DNA from: Bryoerythrophyllum caledonicum
Taxonomy: Eukaryota > Streptophyta > Bryopsida > Pottiales > Pottiaceae
Direction of reading: 5' to 3'
Length of the DNA stretch: 64,000 bases
Assembly (NCBI GenBank): GCA_963971425.1
Contig: OZ020518.1
Location: 31,006,770 to 31,070,769, forward strand
Part shown: positions 21,546-33,330 of the stretch, in pieces
Numbering within the stretch: the first letter of the stretch is position 1
How the letters are laid out: the number at the start of each line of letters is the position of its first letter
Translations under genes and position numbers: made by a program
Notes under the pieces: generated by a model
What the model was told of the DNA's origin: nothing
Seen by the model: only the letters and a program-made list of their open reading frames with translations
The model's database searches: none

Positions 21546-23158
21546 CAGTGGCAACCAAAAGTCTTTGGATAGTGAACTACCCCTCTAACAGGTGTTGACT
21601 GTAGCTTAGTAGGTAGGTAAGTAAGAGATTTTTTTGGCAAGTTTTGATTAGTACACCACCTGGCACCTAATTAACATTGACTCCCTCAAAACTCGCCACT
21701 TGTAGAGATTACATATGCACATCAGTTGTACACACCACTATCTTTTCATTACAAGTGCACTTATGAGGCTTTTTGTTTTGGATTTTTTTTGTAAGATTTA
21801 GAGAGGCCTTAGGTGATTTGCTATGGCTCCTAGAAGGTCTGAGAATCAACGTAGAGCAGTTCTTGAGATGTTTGAGTGAGGCAACTCATACGGTGAGACT
21901 TCAGCAGTTTTGGGCATTCCTCAAAGCACTTTTTTTTGACATAATGGGAAGGTATCGTGAGAGAGAAAGAGCCTGAAAGACAAAACTTCACCCGGTAGAC
22001 CTAGAATTCTTGATGAACGAGGTGACCGTGACATTGTGACGAGATTAAATGATTCAAATACGAGTACAATGGCAACTATAGGAAGAGTGTTACGATCTGA
22101 GGGCTTGCGATTAAGTGATAATACAATTAAAAGGAGTCTTCGGAGGCAAGGGTTGAGAGCATGTGTGAAGACCAAGGAGCCAATTTTGACAAAGAAACAT
22201 CGAGCAGGTCGTTTGCAATGGGCAAAGAAGTGCAAGCATGCATATTGGGAATTTTGGGCTCATGTCATTTTTTCTGATGAGTCTAAATTCAATCTTTTTG
22301 GCTCACTTGAACGTCAATATTGTTGGAGAAAGAGTGGAGAACGTCTTTTAAATTAGCATGTGCAATCTGCAATCAAACATGGAGGAGGAAACATAATGGT
22401 TTGGGGTTGTATGAGTTGAAAAGGAGTTGGCAAGCTTCATCTGATTGAAGGAAAGATGGATAAATATGTATATCGTGATATTTTAGAGACGGAATTTATG
22501 GGCTCTATAGAGATGCAAGGTTTAGAAGAAGATGAGGTTATTTTCCAACATGACAATGATCTAAAGCATACTGCACATTATGTTGTAGATTGGTTGCGTC
22601 CTCAAAAATTCCAGCTTATTAGACACCCTCCACAATCACCCGACCTCAATCTAATAGAACATCTTTGGAATAAAGTAGATCGTCGTCTGAGAAGGTCTAA
22701 GAGGAAACCCACTAGTAAAAGTGACTTATGGGAGAAGATCCAAGAAATTTGGTATGATGTAGAGCCTGATGTTGTTAGGAAGTGGATACGCTCTATGCCT
22801 CAAAGAGCTCTTGATGTCTACCAAGCAAAAGGTGGCCACACATGGTGGTAGTGTTTGTGAGTGCTTATGAGTTGAATCAGTGAGTTGAAAAGGTGTTTAG
22901 TAATCTTTAGTCTTGTTTTCTACATTCGATATGCAATAAAAATCAATTTGACCGTAGAGAACCGTACAGGCTTGTTGCACATTTGAATTATTGTGTGTTT
23001 TTCTAATTCATATTTTCATTGAAAACTTTGTGCTTTATGCTTGTTGCAACTACATATGCTTGAGGGTGTGTTCTTGCTATGTTATGATAGTTCATGTAGA
23101 TTTGGTAGCTGATTTTGTAAAAAAGCTCCTCTTGTACAACTATTTCTGGTCGCCACTG
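21546..23158 (+). mobile_element. Full-length Tc1-like (DD34E) element, 1613 bp
   Basis: The left terminus is CAGTGGCAACCAAAAGT. The right terminus read inward is CAGTGGCGACCAGAAAT. TATA abuts each end, consistent with insertion at a TA dinucleotide. Its length is typical of a complete Tc1 element. One degenerate transposase gene fills the centre. Confidence 0.9.
21823..22851 (+). pseudogene. Tc1-like DD34E transposase, lightly damaged
   Basis: The start ATG at 21823 begins MAPRRSENQRRAVLEMFE, an N-terminal helix-turn-helix. The frame then has a stop at 21877 and two compensating frameshifts (near 21930 and 21975). After these come SPGRPRILDE and a second DNA-binding region (IGRVLRSEGLRLSDNTIKRS). 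The catalytic residues are present: FSDESKF (first Asp), FQHDNDLKHTA (second Asp) and PPQSPDLNLIEHLW (Glu). There are 34 residues between the second Asp and the Glu, hence DD34E. Later stops at 22354 and 22420 (Trp to TGA) break the frame. Known role: cut-and-paste transposition at TA. With only a few lesions this is the youngest of the Tc1 relics here. Confidence 0.9.
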
Positions 23159-23341
23159 TATATGTTTCATAGCGTGTCGTTCTCTCCTCCAACCTCAATG
23201 CATAATTGACAATCCATGCTCTTGGGATGATGGAATGCCAATTCTTCCAAAATGCATTACAATTGGAGGAAAGAACAAGGCCGGATTTCATGACATGCAA
23301 AAAAACTGCAATCCAACGTGATTCTCACGAAATGCATTCAC

Positions 23342-24156
23342 TTAACCCTTTAACCCTTTACAGCCCAAGGAGCCCAAAATGGGACTCCAGAGGTGCTAAA
23401 ACTCAATTTGCATGAAATCCATGAGGTATTAGGCTTCAAGATACAAGGTTTAGATTTGCGCACACATTACATGAACACTCTCCAACAACCAGATCATGAT
23501 TTGGAGTTATAGAACTCTTAGAAAAGCTAGGAATACAACACAAAACACATCAATTAAACTAAAATACACTGAATAGAGTGAAAACCATGCCACATACTAT
23601 GTTGTATTTCACACACATGCACATTGATTTTGGTCTTAAATTTTGATTGAACTTCATCTTTAAGACATTTTGCATTCTTTTGTGATTGTTGATCTCTCTA
23701 CTCACATAAGAAAATTCCGTTTTGATTCGTATAAGGTTGGAACATTTTTGTATACAATCAAGTAGAAAAAAGCAAAAAAATCACCAACAATCGTGTGAAA
23801 ATATTTTCTTCACATATGATATGTCAATACAAAGCTATCAACCTAGTGCACATGTGAACCACTCTAATATAAAGTAAAAAATTCTTGCAAGAATCTATTG
23901 ATGGTTAAAGTAGTACACCCTCCAAATTCCACAGTTTTCACTACTAATTTACGGTAACTTTAAACACTATAATCTATTCCATCAACCGTTGGATGTTGTG
24001 CAAAATTTACCCAAAGTTAAGGTCATGGGTTAAGTTCAATTTTGTAAGGTTAGATATTAATAATAGGCATTGTATTTCCATCAAATCCGGTGCAAAGAAA
24101 GAAATCAGCTGAAATCTTGGTTTTTCCAAAAACATAGCTGGGCGTTAAAGGGTTAA
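23342..24156. mobile_element. TTAA-flanked inverted-repeat element, about 815 bp
   Basis: The left end is TTAACCCTTTAA at 23342. The right end is TTAAAGGGTTAA, ending at 24156. Inside the ends, both sides have a related GCCCA word. The right half of the body matches 32290-32655 (CACAGTTTTCACTAC, CATGGGTTAAGTTCAATTTT), so it is a repeat family with at least two members. No transposase is present. Confidence 0.65.
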
Positions 24157-24159
24157 CCC

Positions 24160-27100
24160 AGAGTGACCAAGTTTAGGTCATTTTTGCACAATGATCTTGA
24201 TAGTAATTGCTCTAGGCCACCTCCATGAAAGACTGAAACTATGACAAATGGGATGGAGGAAGATGGGCATCTATTGAGACAAAAAAACCACTAAAAACGG
24301 GTGTAAGCATCGGCGAGCCACAATGATATCCGTGAATGGAGGTCGTGATGAAATGTACCCTGCGCGTACATGTTATTTTGCATGATCTAGAACACAAGTA
24401 GATTCTTCCAGACTAAGAAAGCTCATTGGCCTTAAAGAGTAAAGGATGGGGCTTGTCTAGCACTTGCTAAAGACTGCAATCGTAAACCACTATGCTGATT
24501 ATTGTATTTAGTAATAGACCAAGATTTATTATTATTCCTTCCAAGTACACTCTCACACTGATTGTGATTGTCAACTCATGTACATAGATAGCACTATCCT
24601 AATTAGTGCACTTGTTTTGTACTACAATTTCTTTTTTCTCTTGTTTCAAATAGTTCAAATCCACAATGCATGGCAGCGTATATTTTTTTGAAAGTAGAGC
24701 TTGTATGGCCACATACACATTTTTGGGAGCGAAAGTATGGCTATATATATTTTTTGAATTAGCGAAGAGTACTAGTTATAGAAAGGAATTTTTTTTGCCA
24801 CTACTTGGGGACAATGTAGTTTTTGTTGCGACACATTTTCAAATTCCCTGGCAATAGACTAATGTTTGTGAGGGGAAGGTGGCGACAATTGGAAAAAAAT
24901 CAAGTTTGGAGTAGGGTTTGCAATTACAAGCATTTACAATAGTACAAGTGAAACGTGATAAAATTTCACATCAATCAACATATTTCTAAAGAACTTAAGC
25001 TTGTAGAGACACAAATATTCTGTTCTTGCTAATCAGCTCAAAAGATAGGACGTCTCCCATTTTGAATCCATTCTCTTTGTAAAACGCAGCCCAACCGCTA
25101 AGGATTATACGTTGGTATGCTCGCCTTCTTGTACACCACCGTCTTGACCTCGCCCTTTGACGCTAGCCCAATGAAAGGAAAAATTCCTTCTCAAACCCCT
25201 CTGTGCCATGTGCGTGCAAAAAGTGCGTTGGAATATCCTGCGCAGAGGTGCACACTACAAAGTGTGAACAAAAGAGCAGAAGAACAAAGTTTGGTGGGCA
25301 TTGCAAAGTTTGAACATAAGAACAAACTTACTAGCCTTGTTGTTTCGTTTGGGCCATGCAAAGCCCGCAATGTCTTAATGAACAAAAGCGGAAGGGAGTT
25401 TGCCTCGCAGTCTAAGTCAAAGCCATTGAAGTCAAAATGGCTACTCTCTTTCACCGAAAAAATGTAGACTAGGAAGAAGTCCACATCCACGAGCTTCAAC
25501 ACAAGGTAATTGTCCACACCGACGGAAAAGTGAGTTGTGAACTCTTTTGAGGCAATAGAGGATGCAACACCCCGAGACCTACAGACAGCCAAAAGCAATC
25601 CCCCGTAAGGATTCAAAGAACTTAGGAAGCATCAACAATAGAGTGCAAGAAGCTTGAAGCACAACGTAATGAGGATTCACGAAGGAAGAGCACAAGAAGC
25701 GAGAAGAAGTCTACATTCGACACTATTAGCACCAGAAAAAAACATTGTGAAGAGCACAAAAAGCATAACACATTATAAGCACGGTAACTTGTAGTGAGGA
25801 AATGTAGCTGGTCATCACATCAATTATATATTCATTGGTCAATGCATAAGTCATGTAAAGACATGCTAGGAAAGGTATAGAAGGGACCGATATTGGGTCG
25901 CTGGTAAGTTTTGGGTTGTCCTACCTTATTGCATTTTGGACCTAGATACAAGTGGTAAATAATGTTGTTACGTGCATGTTGATGAAATGCATGAGTTTGG
26001 AGGCTGTTGCCTGTGAGAACTGGCTCGTATTGATGACAGCCCCCTTCAATTCAAGCCTGTCCATGACCAACTACAGTTGACAAAAAGCAGTAACTCCAGA
26101 AACCAAAGTCCTCACCCATACTTCAACAGCATTGAGACTAACAGCAATGAGTAATAAGTTTACCAAACAATGACTAACTTTTGTATAAATTGTTGTTATT
26201 TGTTGTACTCAATGATCATCTCACACCAACTTTCTAGTAGTATTCACATCTCTAGAATTGATCTCACACTCAAATACATGACTTACACTAGAATTTGATC
26301 AAGGGTTAGTCCTCAAACGTCAATCTGGAACCATATATACAGGCACATATTCATTCTGCAGAAAAGTATTACAATTTAGCAAGACTTACACCTTTGGATT
26401 AGAGATTCTTCAACTAACATCTTTCATTCGGAGGTTAGTTCAATATTTAAACCTTATCATGTTCGCATACAACACCATACATTCATAGTATTGTGGCCAC
26501 GACTAGGCCGTTCTGACAATTAAAGGTTAAGGCCATGTTTTGAGAGTGATCATATTAAATTAGGTATATTATCTTTTCCAATACTAATGCTAGAAACAAA
26601 AGCATACTATAGCCTCCAAGCAGCTTGGCCACCTTCTTACTTATTATTGGTAAAAATACTAGAGTGAGTTAGGCAATCCGAAAAGTTGTGTGGTGAAATT
26701 GGGAAAATTTGAAAAATATTTCAACCCCAAAGTCCAAAAATCTTGATGTGGGCTTTTGCAAAACTTGGGCACATTTCCATGATTGCAATTTGTATTCCTA
26801 ATATCCTCAAAATTATGTGTGAGGATGTAGGAGGATAAGAGCTACATGAGAACATGATTTTTAATTTCCATGGAACTATTATTTTCTTAAATAAAATTTT
26901 CTAGAAAAATTGTTGAAAGTAGGCATGTAGGGCAACTCCAAAAACATTTGCTACAACACTTTGGAATGTGCGACTTTAAATACAAGCAAGTGACATGATT
27001 ATACTTGAGATTGTAAAAAGAAAAACATCCTACAATTAAAACTTTCACTCCAAGACAAGTCAAATTTCACTCACCTTTTCCAAACAGAGTGCAAAGAAAT

Positions 27101-27730
27101 AAATTCATTTACTCGTAAAAAATTAACATCTTGGTTTTATTATTATTATTGAATGTTATTTGCTTCAAAAAGAAGCATGAATCTTATTTTTGACAATTGG
27201 ATTTTTGATTTACGCAAAGAAAGATTAATAATCCCCGAAGAACCTATTGTTGCCTTCGGGGACAACTAAGAGTTTGGGGAGGTTTCAAAAAACTTAATGA
27301 TTTTTTGGAACTTTTATTGATCATAGGCATTTTGTTTTTCTCTTGGTTTTAGAGGGAAAAATTTATGTTGCTTCAAACATCAAAAGTTTGACTTTGGCTT
27401 CATCTCAACAGGGTATTGCAGATTTAATAGTGCAAATTTTTGAGGAGGGCATCAGAGAAAGAAAGCTTTTGGCAACCCTTATTTTACAAAAAAATTAATG
27501 CATAGAAATTAAGGATTTCAATTTTCAATTCGTGGTGCCCAAGGATATCATTTAGATACCCTATGTGATACACGTGAATACACTGTCGCTTGGTGAAGCT
27601 TGCACCAATTTTTGTGGCGCCGGTCTCAATAGATGCCCATCGTCCTCCACCTCGTTCAAGTCTGGCATGGAGGAGGATTATAGGGTTTGTATGAAGGATT
27701 ATCATGCCGAAACGACCCAAAAATGGTGGC
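24160..27730. other. Intergenic, no gene recognised
   Basis: AT-rich sequence. 24180-24440 has words of the TTAA MITE family (GATGAAATGTACCCTG). Open frames on both strands at 25117-25616 (116 and 141 codons) overlap each other, have no recognisable domain and are probably chance or a very old repeat. I see nothing else. Confidence 0.45.
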
Positions 27731-28755
27731 TAGTGTGTAATGGTTAAGGCCGTAAAGCGTCGGGGTAAAGCGCAGCGAAAGGCCGGTGGGGCCCGATGGA
27801 GGCCTCCACGTCGACGCTGCGGGGCCCACCGACGGAGCCCATGAAAAGGCAACAGGAACTCATCCACGATATCAGTCACGAAAATTGCCACACTGAGCCT
27901 TCAAGGCAGTGACTCGTCGTCCTAAACAACTCGCATGTTCATCACTGGCGACGCGCTCAGGCCTCTCGTCACTTCTCTTTATTGGCCTCGCACCAACTTC
28001 CCATCCCAGGTGACTGTCCATATCATTCGTGGCCAGGCTCTTCAATTGCGCCTGCTTCCTGTTCGTATTTCTTTTTCTGAAGCGCATCAATGAGGAGGTT
28101 AGGGGTGGTTATGAGCCGGTGTCATGAGTGGTGGTGACAGACGTCCAGTAACTCTGCTAGTACCACTTGGTTTCCACTGCTGGTGGACGTGGTCCATAAG
28201 AGGATACGTCAGTACGCGGACCCATTGTACCATGGATGCCGATGTCGATGGTAGAGTCTTGTCGATGTGGTCTTTTTGTAGCCGCTCTGCCTGCTGTTGC
28301 CTGCTGCAGGTTCGAAGCGTGCGGCCCGCTGGAGCACTGATCTCGCTTTCCTGATGAATGAGCTATTTGTCGCACTGTGTGTGCTCTGGTGTGTCGACGA
28401 CGTGGTTCGGTGCCAATCGGTACTTGTCGTTGCTGGATCAGATTGATGTCCGTACTGCAGTGTTGAAGGTAGATAACGTCATTTGCTTAATAGCGATCGA
28501 AGTGTCACCAGCTGCTGCTTGCAAACTGTCTAGCTTCTGCCTTCGATTTTTCTGTGTTTTTTACTCGGGTGGTTCAATCAATTGCTGGTTTTGGCGCTTG
28601 TGAGGTAGCTAGAATTGGTTTGGTGGCTTGATAAGCAGAGAGGCGGTCGTGGGAGGGGAGTATTCTAGAGCTGGAGGTTTTGGATACCGAAGGTGGGCAG
28701 TTGGTTGACGAGGGTTGTGTGAAGGCTTCGGAGCGGTTTGTGTAGACTGCTTGAC
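27731..28755 (+). promoter_or_regulatory. PAL upstream region (promoter and 5' UTR)
   Basis: About 1 kb of more GC-balanced DNA directly upstream of PAL, without coding potential or recognisable transposon. It includes a GC-rich imperfect hairpin (GGTGGGGCCC at 27785, GGGGCCCACC at 27821). Near 28702 the plus strand reads GTTGGTTGACGAGGGTTG; its reverse complement is rich in CAACC words, as in the AC elements bound by MYB factors in PAL promoters. The transcription start and TATA box are not determined. Confidence 0.4.
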
Positions 28756-31170
28756 ATGTTGATGAACAAGAGGGCGAAGATGGGAGCGATGGTGGACGGT
28801 GAGGCAGTGGGCGCCATTTTGAGCCACTTGACGCACATTGGCCATGACGCGAACGCCCCGGCCATGGCGTTCCAGCTGGAGCCGTCGCAGCCGCACACGA
28901 ACGGGCTCATCGGGGCCACGTTTCCGGAGAAGTCGTTGGTGGAGCTCTGCGACGTAGAGGCGCAGCGCGACGATCCTCTGAATTGGGGCAAGGTCGCGGC
29001 GGGGCTGGCGGGCAGCCATGTGGAGGAGGTCAAGGCGATGGCGGCTACCTTCTTCGACTGCCGCGAAGTCGTCCTCGAGGGCGCCGGGCTGAGCGTCGCG
29101 CAGGTTGCCGCCATTGTGCGCAGGCCAGAGGTGAAGGTGGTCCTCGATGCGGCCACCGCCAAGGCGCGCGTGGACGAAAGCTCCAATTGGGTGCTTTCCT
29201 GCTCCATGAAGGGCACTGATACTTACGGCGTCACCACAGGTACGCCAAATTCCCTTTCACATACGAAATAGAGTCAATGTGTAATGCGCGACGGTCTCAT
29301 CACATTGTGAATCAAATTTGGAGAGAATTTTGTTCTGATCGGCGATCGTTTTTGTTTTGGGTGTACAATAGGGTTTGGCGCGACGTCGTACCGCCGGACG
29401 ACGCAAGGGGCGGAGTTGCAGCGCGAGCTGATTCGGTTTCTGAATGCCGGCATTGTGGGGAAAGGCGATGGCAACACGCTCCCGTCGTCCACCACGCGCG
29501 CCGCGATGCTGGTGCGTACAAATACCCTGATGCAGGGGTACTCCGGCATCAGGTGGGAGATTCTGGACGCGATGAAGAAGCTGCTGAACGAGAACGTGAC
29601 GCCGAAGCTGCCCCTTCGCGGGACGATCACGGCGTCCGGGGATTTGGTTCCGCTGTCGTACATCGCGGGGTGCTTGACAGGGAGACCGAATTCGCGGGCG
29701 TGCACGGCGGACGGAAGGGAGGTGGGCGCCGAGGAGGCGCTGCGGATTGCGGGGGTGGGGAAGCCGTTTCAGTTGGAGCCCAAGGAGGGGCTGGCGCTCG
29801 TGAACGGGACGGCGGTGGGGTCGGGGCTGGCGGCGACGGTGTGCTTCGACGCGAACGTGCTGGTGGTGATGGCGGAGGTGCTGAGCGCGGTGTTCTGTGA
29901 GGTGATGCAGGGGTGGCCTGAGTTCACGGACCCGCTGACACACCGGCTGAAGCACCACCCGGGGCAGATGGAGGCCGCGGCGATGATGGAGTGGGTTCTG
30001 GACGGGAGCTCCTACATGAAGGCCGCCGCTAAGCTGCACGCCACGGACCCGCTCATGAAGCCGAAGCAGGACCGGTACGCGCTGCGGACCTCCCCGCAGT
30101 GGCTGGGCCCGCACGTCGAGACCATCCGCACCGCCACGCACTCCATCCAACGCGAAATCAACTCCGTGAACGACAACCCCCTCATTGACGTCGCGCGCGA
30201 TATAGCGCTCCACGGCGGCAACTTCCAGGGCACGCCCATCGGCGTGTCCATGGATCACCTGCGCCTCTCGGTCGCCGCCCTCGGCAAGCTCATGTTTGCG
30301 CAGTTTAGCGAGCTCGTCAACGACTTCTATAACAACGGCCTGCCGTCCAACCTCTCCGGGGGCCCCAACCCCAGCCTCGACTATGGCATGAAGGGCGCGG
30401 AGATCGCCATGGCCTCGTACCTGTCCGAGCTCAACTTCCTCGCCAACCCCGTCACCACCCACGTCCAGAGCGCCGAGCAGCACAACCAGGACGTCAACTC
30501 CTTGGGCCTCATCTCCGCGCGCAAGTCCGCGGAGGCCGTGGAGATTCTCAAGCTCATGACGTCCACCTACCTCGTCGCGCTCTGCCAAGCCATCGACCTG
30601 CGCCACCTGGAGGAGACCATGCAGGCCACCGTGAAGACCGTGGTCGCCAACGCCGCCAAGAAGACGCTCGTCGTGGGCGTCAACGGGGCGCTCCAGCTCG
30701 CGCGCTTCTGCGAGAAGGAGCTCCTGCAGGTCGTCGACCACCAGCCCATCTTCACCTACATCGACGACGCGGCCAGCATGGCGTACCCTCTCATGCAAAA
30801 ACTGCGACAGGTCCTGGTCGAGTTCGCGCTCAAGTACTCCCGCGACGACGGCATGCATATCTTCCACAAGATCGTCGCGTTCGAAGACGAGGTCAGGTCT
30901 CAGCTGGAGGTGAAGGTCCCCGCCGCGCGGGCCAACTTCGATGGCGGAGTGTTCGCCGTCGCGAACCGCGTGGTCGACTGCCGCTCGTATCCGCTGTACG
31001 AGTTCGTGAGGACAGAGCTTGTGACGTCCCTGCTGACGGGCGAGAGGTCGCAGTCGCCCGGCACCGACTTCGAGACGGTCTACGACGCCATGTGCGACGG
31101 CCGCCACGTCGCGCCGTTGCTCAAGGTGCTGGAGGGATGGCGGTGCGCGCCGGGCCCGTTCGCTGTGTAG
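28756..31170 (+). CDS. PAL: Phenylalanine ammonia-lyase (two exons)
   Basis: PAL removes ammonia from L-phenylalanine to give trans-cinnamate, the entry step of phenylpropanoid metabolism; the enzyme is a cytosolic tetramer. Exon 1 is 28756-29239 and exon 2 is 29372-31170, joined across a 132-bp GT-AG intron (phase 1), giving 760 residues, the usual length. The Ala-Ser-Gly triad that forms the MIO cofactor is at residues 249-251 (29632-29640). The catalytic Tyr is in TYGVTTG at the exon junction. The selectivity residue is Phe184 (IRFLNAG), which indicates a PAL rather than a Phe/Tyr lyase, where His stands. [16 protein letters not shown] and the C-terminal lid region are intact. The ATG at 28756 is the first in frame after a stop at 28720; in-frame ATGs at 28762 and 28780 are alternatives. 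Codon use is strongly GC-rich, unlike FAB1 and the flanks. Confidence 0.97.
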
Positions 31171-31520
31171 ATCACGACTAATTATTCGTACCAATTTTTT
31201 GGCCTGGGGTTGCGTAGATCATTCTAACAATTTAATTCATCATTTGAGGGTAGCCACTAGGAACTCCATTGTAGATCTGCGTCGTGGAGGCTGCACGCAA
31301 GCAAGCTGCTACGTCTCCGAGACCAGGAATCAGATGTCTGGTGGCTCCGGATCTATTTTTCACGTCAAGTGTACCCTTGTAATTAATTAACAGTACGATC
31401 CATTCTTCACTTGCAGTTGGTTTGAACTTCCAATTGAGTTATCTGTGATGAAGTTCGTTGTTTGAACCTCTGTAAATGTAAATTACGTTCTTATAATAAG
31501 ACTCGTGTGCTGGTTCTTTC
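31171..31520 (+). other. PAL 3' UTR and downstream
   Basis: AT-rich sequence after the PAL stop with A/T-rich signals such as TTATAATAAG near 31491. No exact polyadenylation site can be named. Confidence 0.4.
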
Positions 31521-31916
31521 TGAGATGCACCACTCGAGGTGATGTTTGTTTGCTTCTGTTTGCTTCTGTAGGAATTGTTTTTTCCTGTCTAGGCTGTGAC
31601 TGGTTGTACCATGGTTTGTTCTGCCAGCCTCTTGAATGCCTGCGCTTTGCAGTTCCAGCTGCGGAGGTGTTGTGGTTCCACTTCAATGCCGCTTCGGATC
31701 TCATTGGTGAGTGTGCCCTCAGCGCTGAGCTGCTGCTGCTTCTATTATTATTGCCCGTCTGTGCAACCACCTCTACCTGCACCAAGACAGGTTTCATCAT
31801 GATCTTAACTAAGGTGACCCCCTGCTACCTAACCAAAACCCTAAACCGACAGTTATAAAATTGGGGTATATCCAACCCACTTCCATCCCATTACCACCCA
31901 TTTCAGCTCCAAATGG

Positions 31917-32032
31917 AGGTTTCCTATTAGTTAGGACCCCTTATGTTTGGTTGGCACTTCTCGGGGGTTCCCTATTGGTGGCCCTTACGTTTCGTTGGCA
32001 CTTCTTGGGGGTAATCTATTGGTGGCCATCGG
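31917..32032. repeat. Imperfect tandem repeat, about 46 bp x 2.3
   Basis: The words CCTATTGGTGGCCCTTACGT and GTTGGCACTTCTTGGGGGT recur with small differences, with unit starts near 31923, 31971 and 32015. Confidence 0.7.
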
Positions 32033-32169
32033 CTAAACATGGGCAACATACTTTGAAAATTTATTATTACTTCACATTTCATCAGAAAAATATGAAGTCA
32101 CCTAGGTTGGAATTGTAATTCTATTGGCTATCACTGAAAAATAAATGTATTATTATTTGTTCTTTCATT

Positions 32170-32658
32170 ATATGCACATTGCTTCCTTTGTCGGACATTG
32201 GGCGGTTGACCTTATATTCACACCAATCTTATTTGAAGTTTGGAATTCATCTTTCTTTCAAACTCACTTTATAAAACTTTTGTTCAAACTTGTATAAGTT
32301 TTGGAACATCTTCGTATACAATCAAGTAGACAGTATATGAAAATTCATCAATCATCATGCATAAATGTAAACTTCACATGTTGTATGTCAATGTGAAGCT
32401 TTCAACATGGTGCACGCCCAAAGCTTTTTCATTTTCTTAATAAACTTTTGAAAATATAATATTGAATGGGGAAGTACTAGACTCTCCAAAATCCACAGTT
32501 TTCACTACCAGTATACCTTGACTTCAAACACTATAATATCAAACATTGTATGCTGTACAAATTTTCCCCAAAGATAAGATCATGGGTTAAGTTCAATTTT
32601 GCACATGTAGATACTAAAATTAGAAGTTCTATGTCCCTGGTCACCAAAGGGTTAAACT
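32170..32658. mobile_element. Second member of the 23.3-kb TTAA-flanked repeat family
   Basis: The segment matches 23690-24060 (GTATACAATCAAGTAGA, CCACAGTTTTCACTACC, ATCATGGGTTAAGTTCAATT). It ends with CCAAAGGGTTAA (to 32656), equivalent to the right terminus of the copy at 23342-24156. The left end is uncertain; a TTAACTAAGGTGACC at 31804 could be a diverged left terminus. Confidence 0.55.
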
Positions 32659-32833
32659 CATGTTGGATGAAAATTCATGGTGATTGTATCAACCTATAAA
32701 AAGAAAAAAAGAAAGTCATGCCGATTGTTCAAAACTAAATTAAAAAAGTCCTGTTAGTTTTCAAGAGCCGAATAAGAAACCAAGTGAGTCTTTGAAAACG
32801 GTTTTACAGAAATTGACTCGTTCAAAAAATTAG

Positions 32834-33330
32834 ATGCAGCTCTCTCTTTCTTATGTCGCTGCATGGTTCCTCTTCTTTAGGACAACCGATACAATTCAAG
32901 AAGCTAATATGTTACAACCGCTCCACATTGTTGATGTCATAATTTCTACGTCATGGGGCTCCAACTCTCCTGTTCACAATAGGTGTAATTCACAAGGCGC
33001 AACTCGTTGGAATCCACCGGATCATTGCTAGATTCTAAGTTCCAAGGTGGAAATACATCAATCCAAGTTACAGTCCTAGCCAAGTTACTTTCACGTGACT
33101 TCAAATATTTGTGAGATGCATCAAAGGCTAGAGAGAGTCCACCAAACTCCTCACAGGCTTTAGACCGAATCCACGAGCCACATCAGGCGATGTTGTCACT
33201 TTAGTTATGAACAAGAGAATGATAAATTCCGTGTACCAGAAACAAAGAAGCATGGCCTTCAATGACTCTTTGGAAAGGGTACACACTCTAATACAGACAC
33301 AAAAGCGCAAGCAGTCACCTATCAATTAGA
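32834..33330. other. Intergenic between the convergent PAL and FAB1 genes
   Basis: No gene is recognised. The part next to 33330 is expected to contain the FAB1 3' UTR. Confidence 0.4.

Noticed and set aside
25117-25616. Overlapping open frames of 116 (+) and 141 (-) codons
   Set aside because: No start context, domain or repeat relation could be seen; one must be a shadow and probably both are chance.
29257-31194. 645-codon open frame on the minus strand opposite PAL
   Set aside because: It is the mirror of a very GC-rich gene, runs through the PAL intron and 3' end, has a His/Arg/Leu-rich low-complexity composition and shows no domain.
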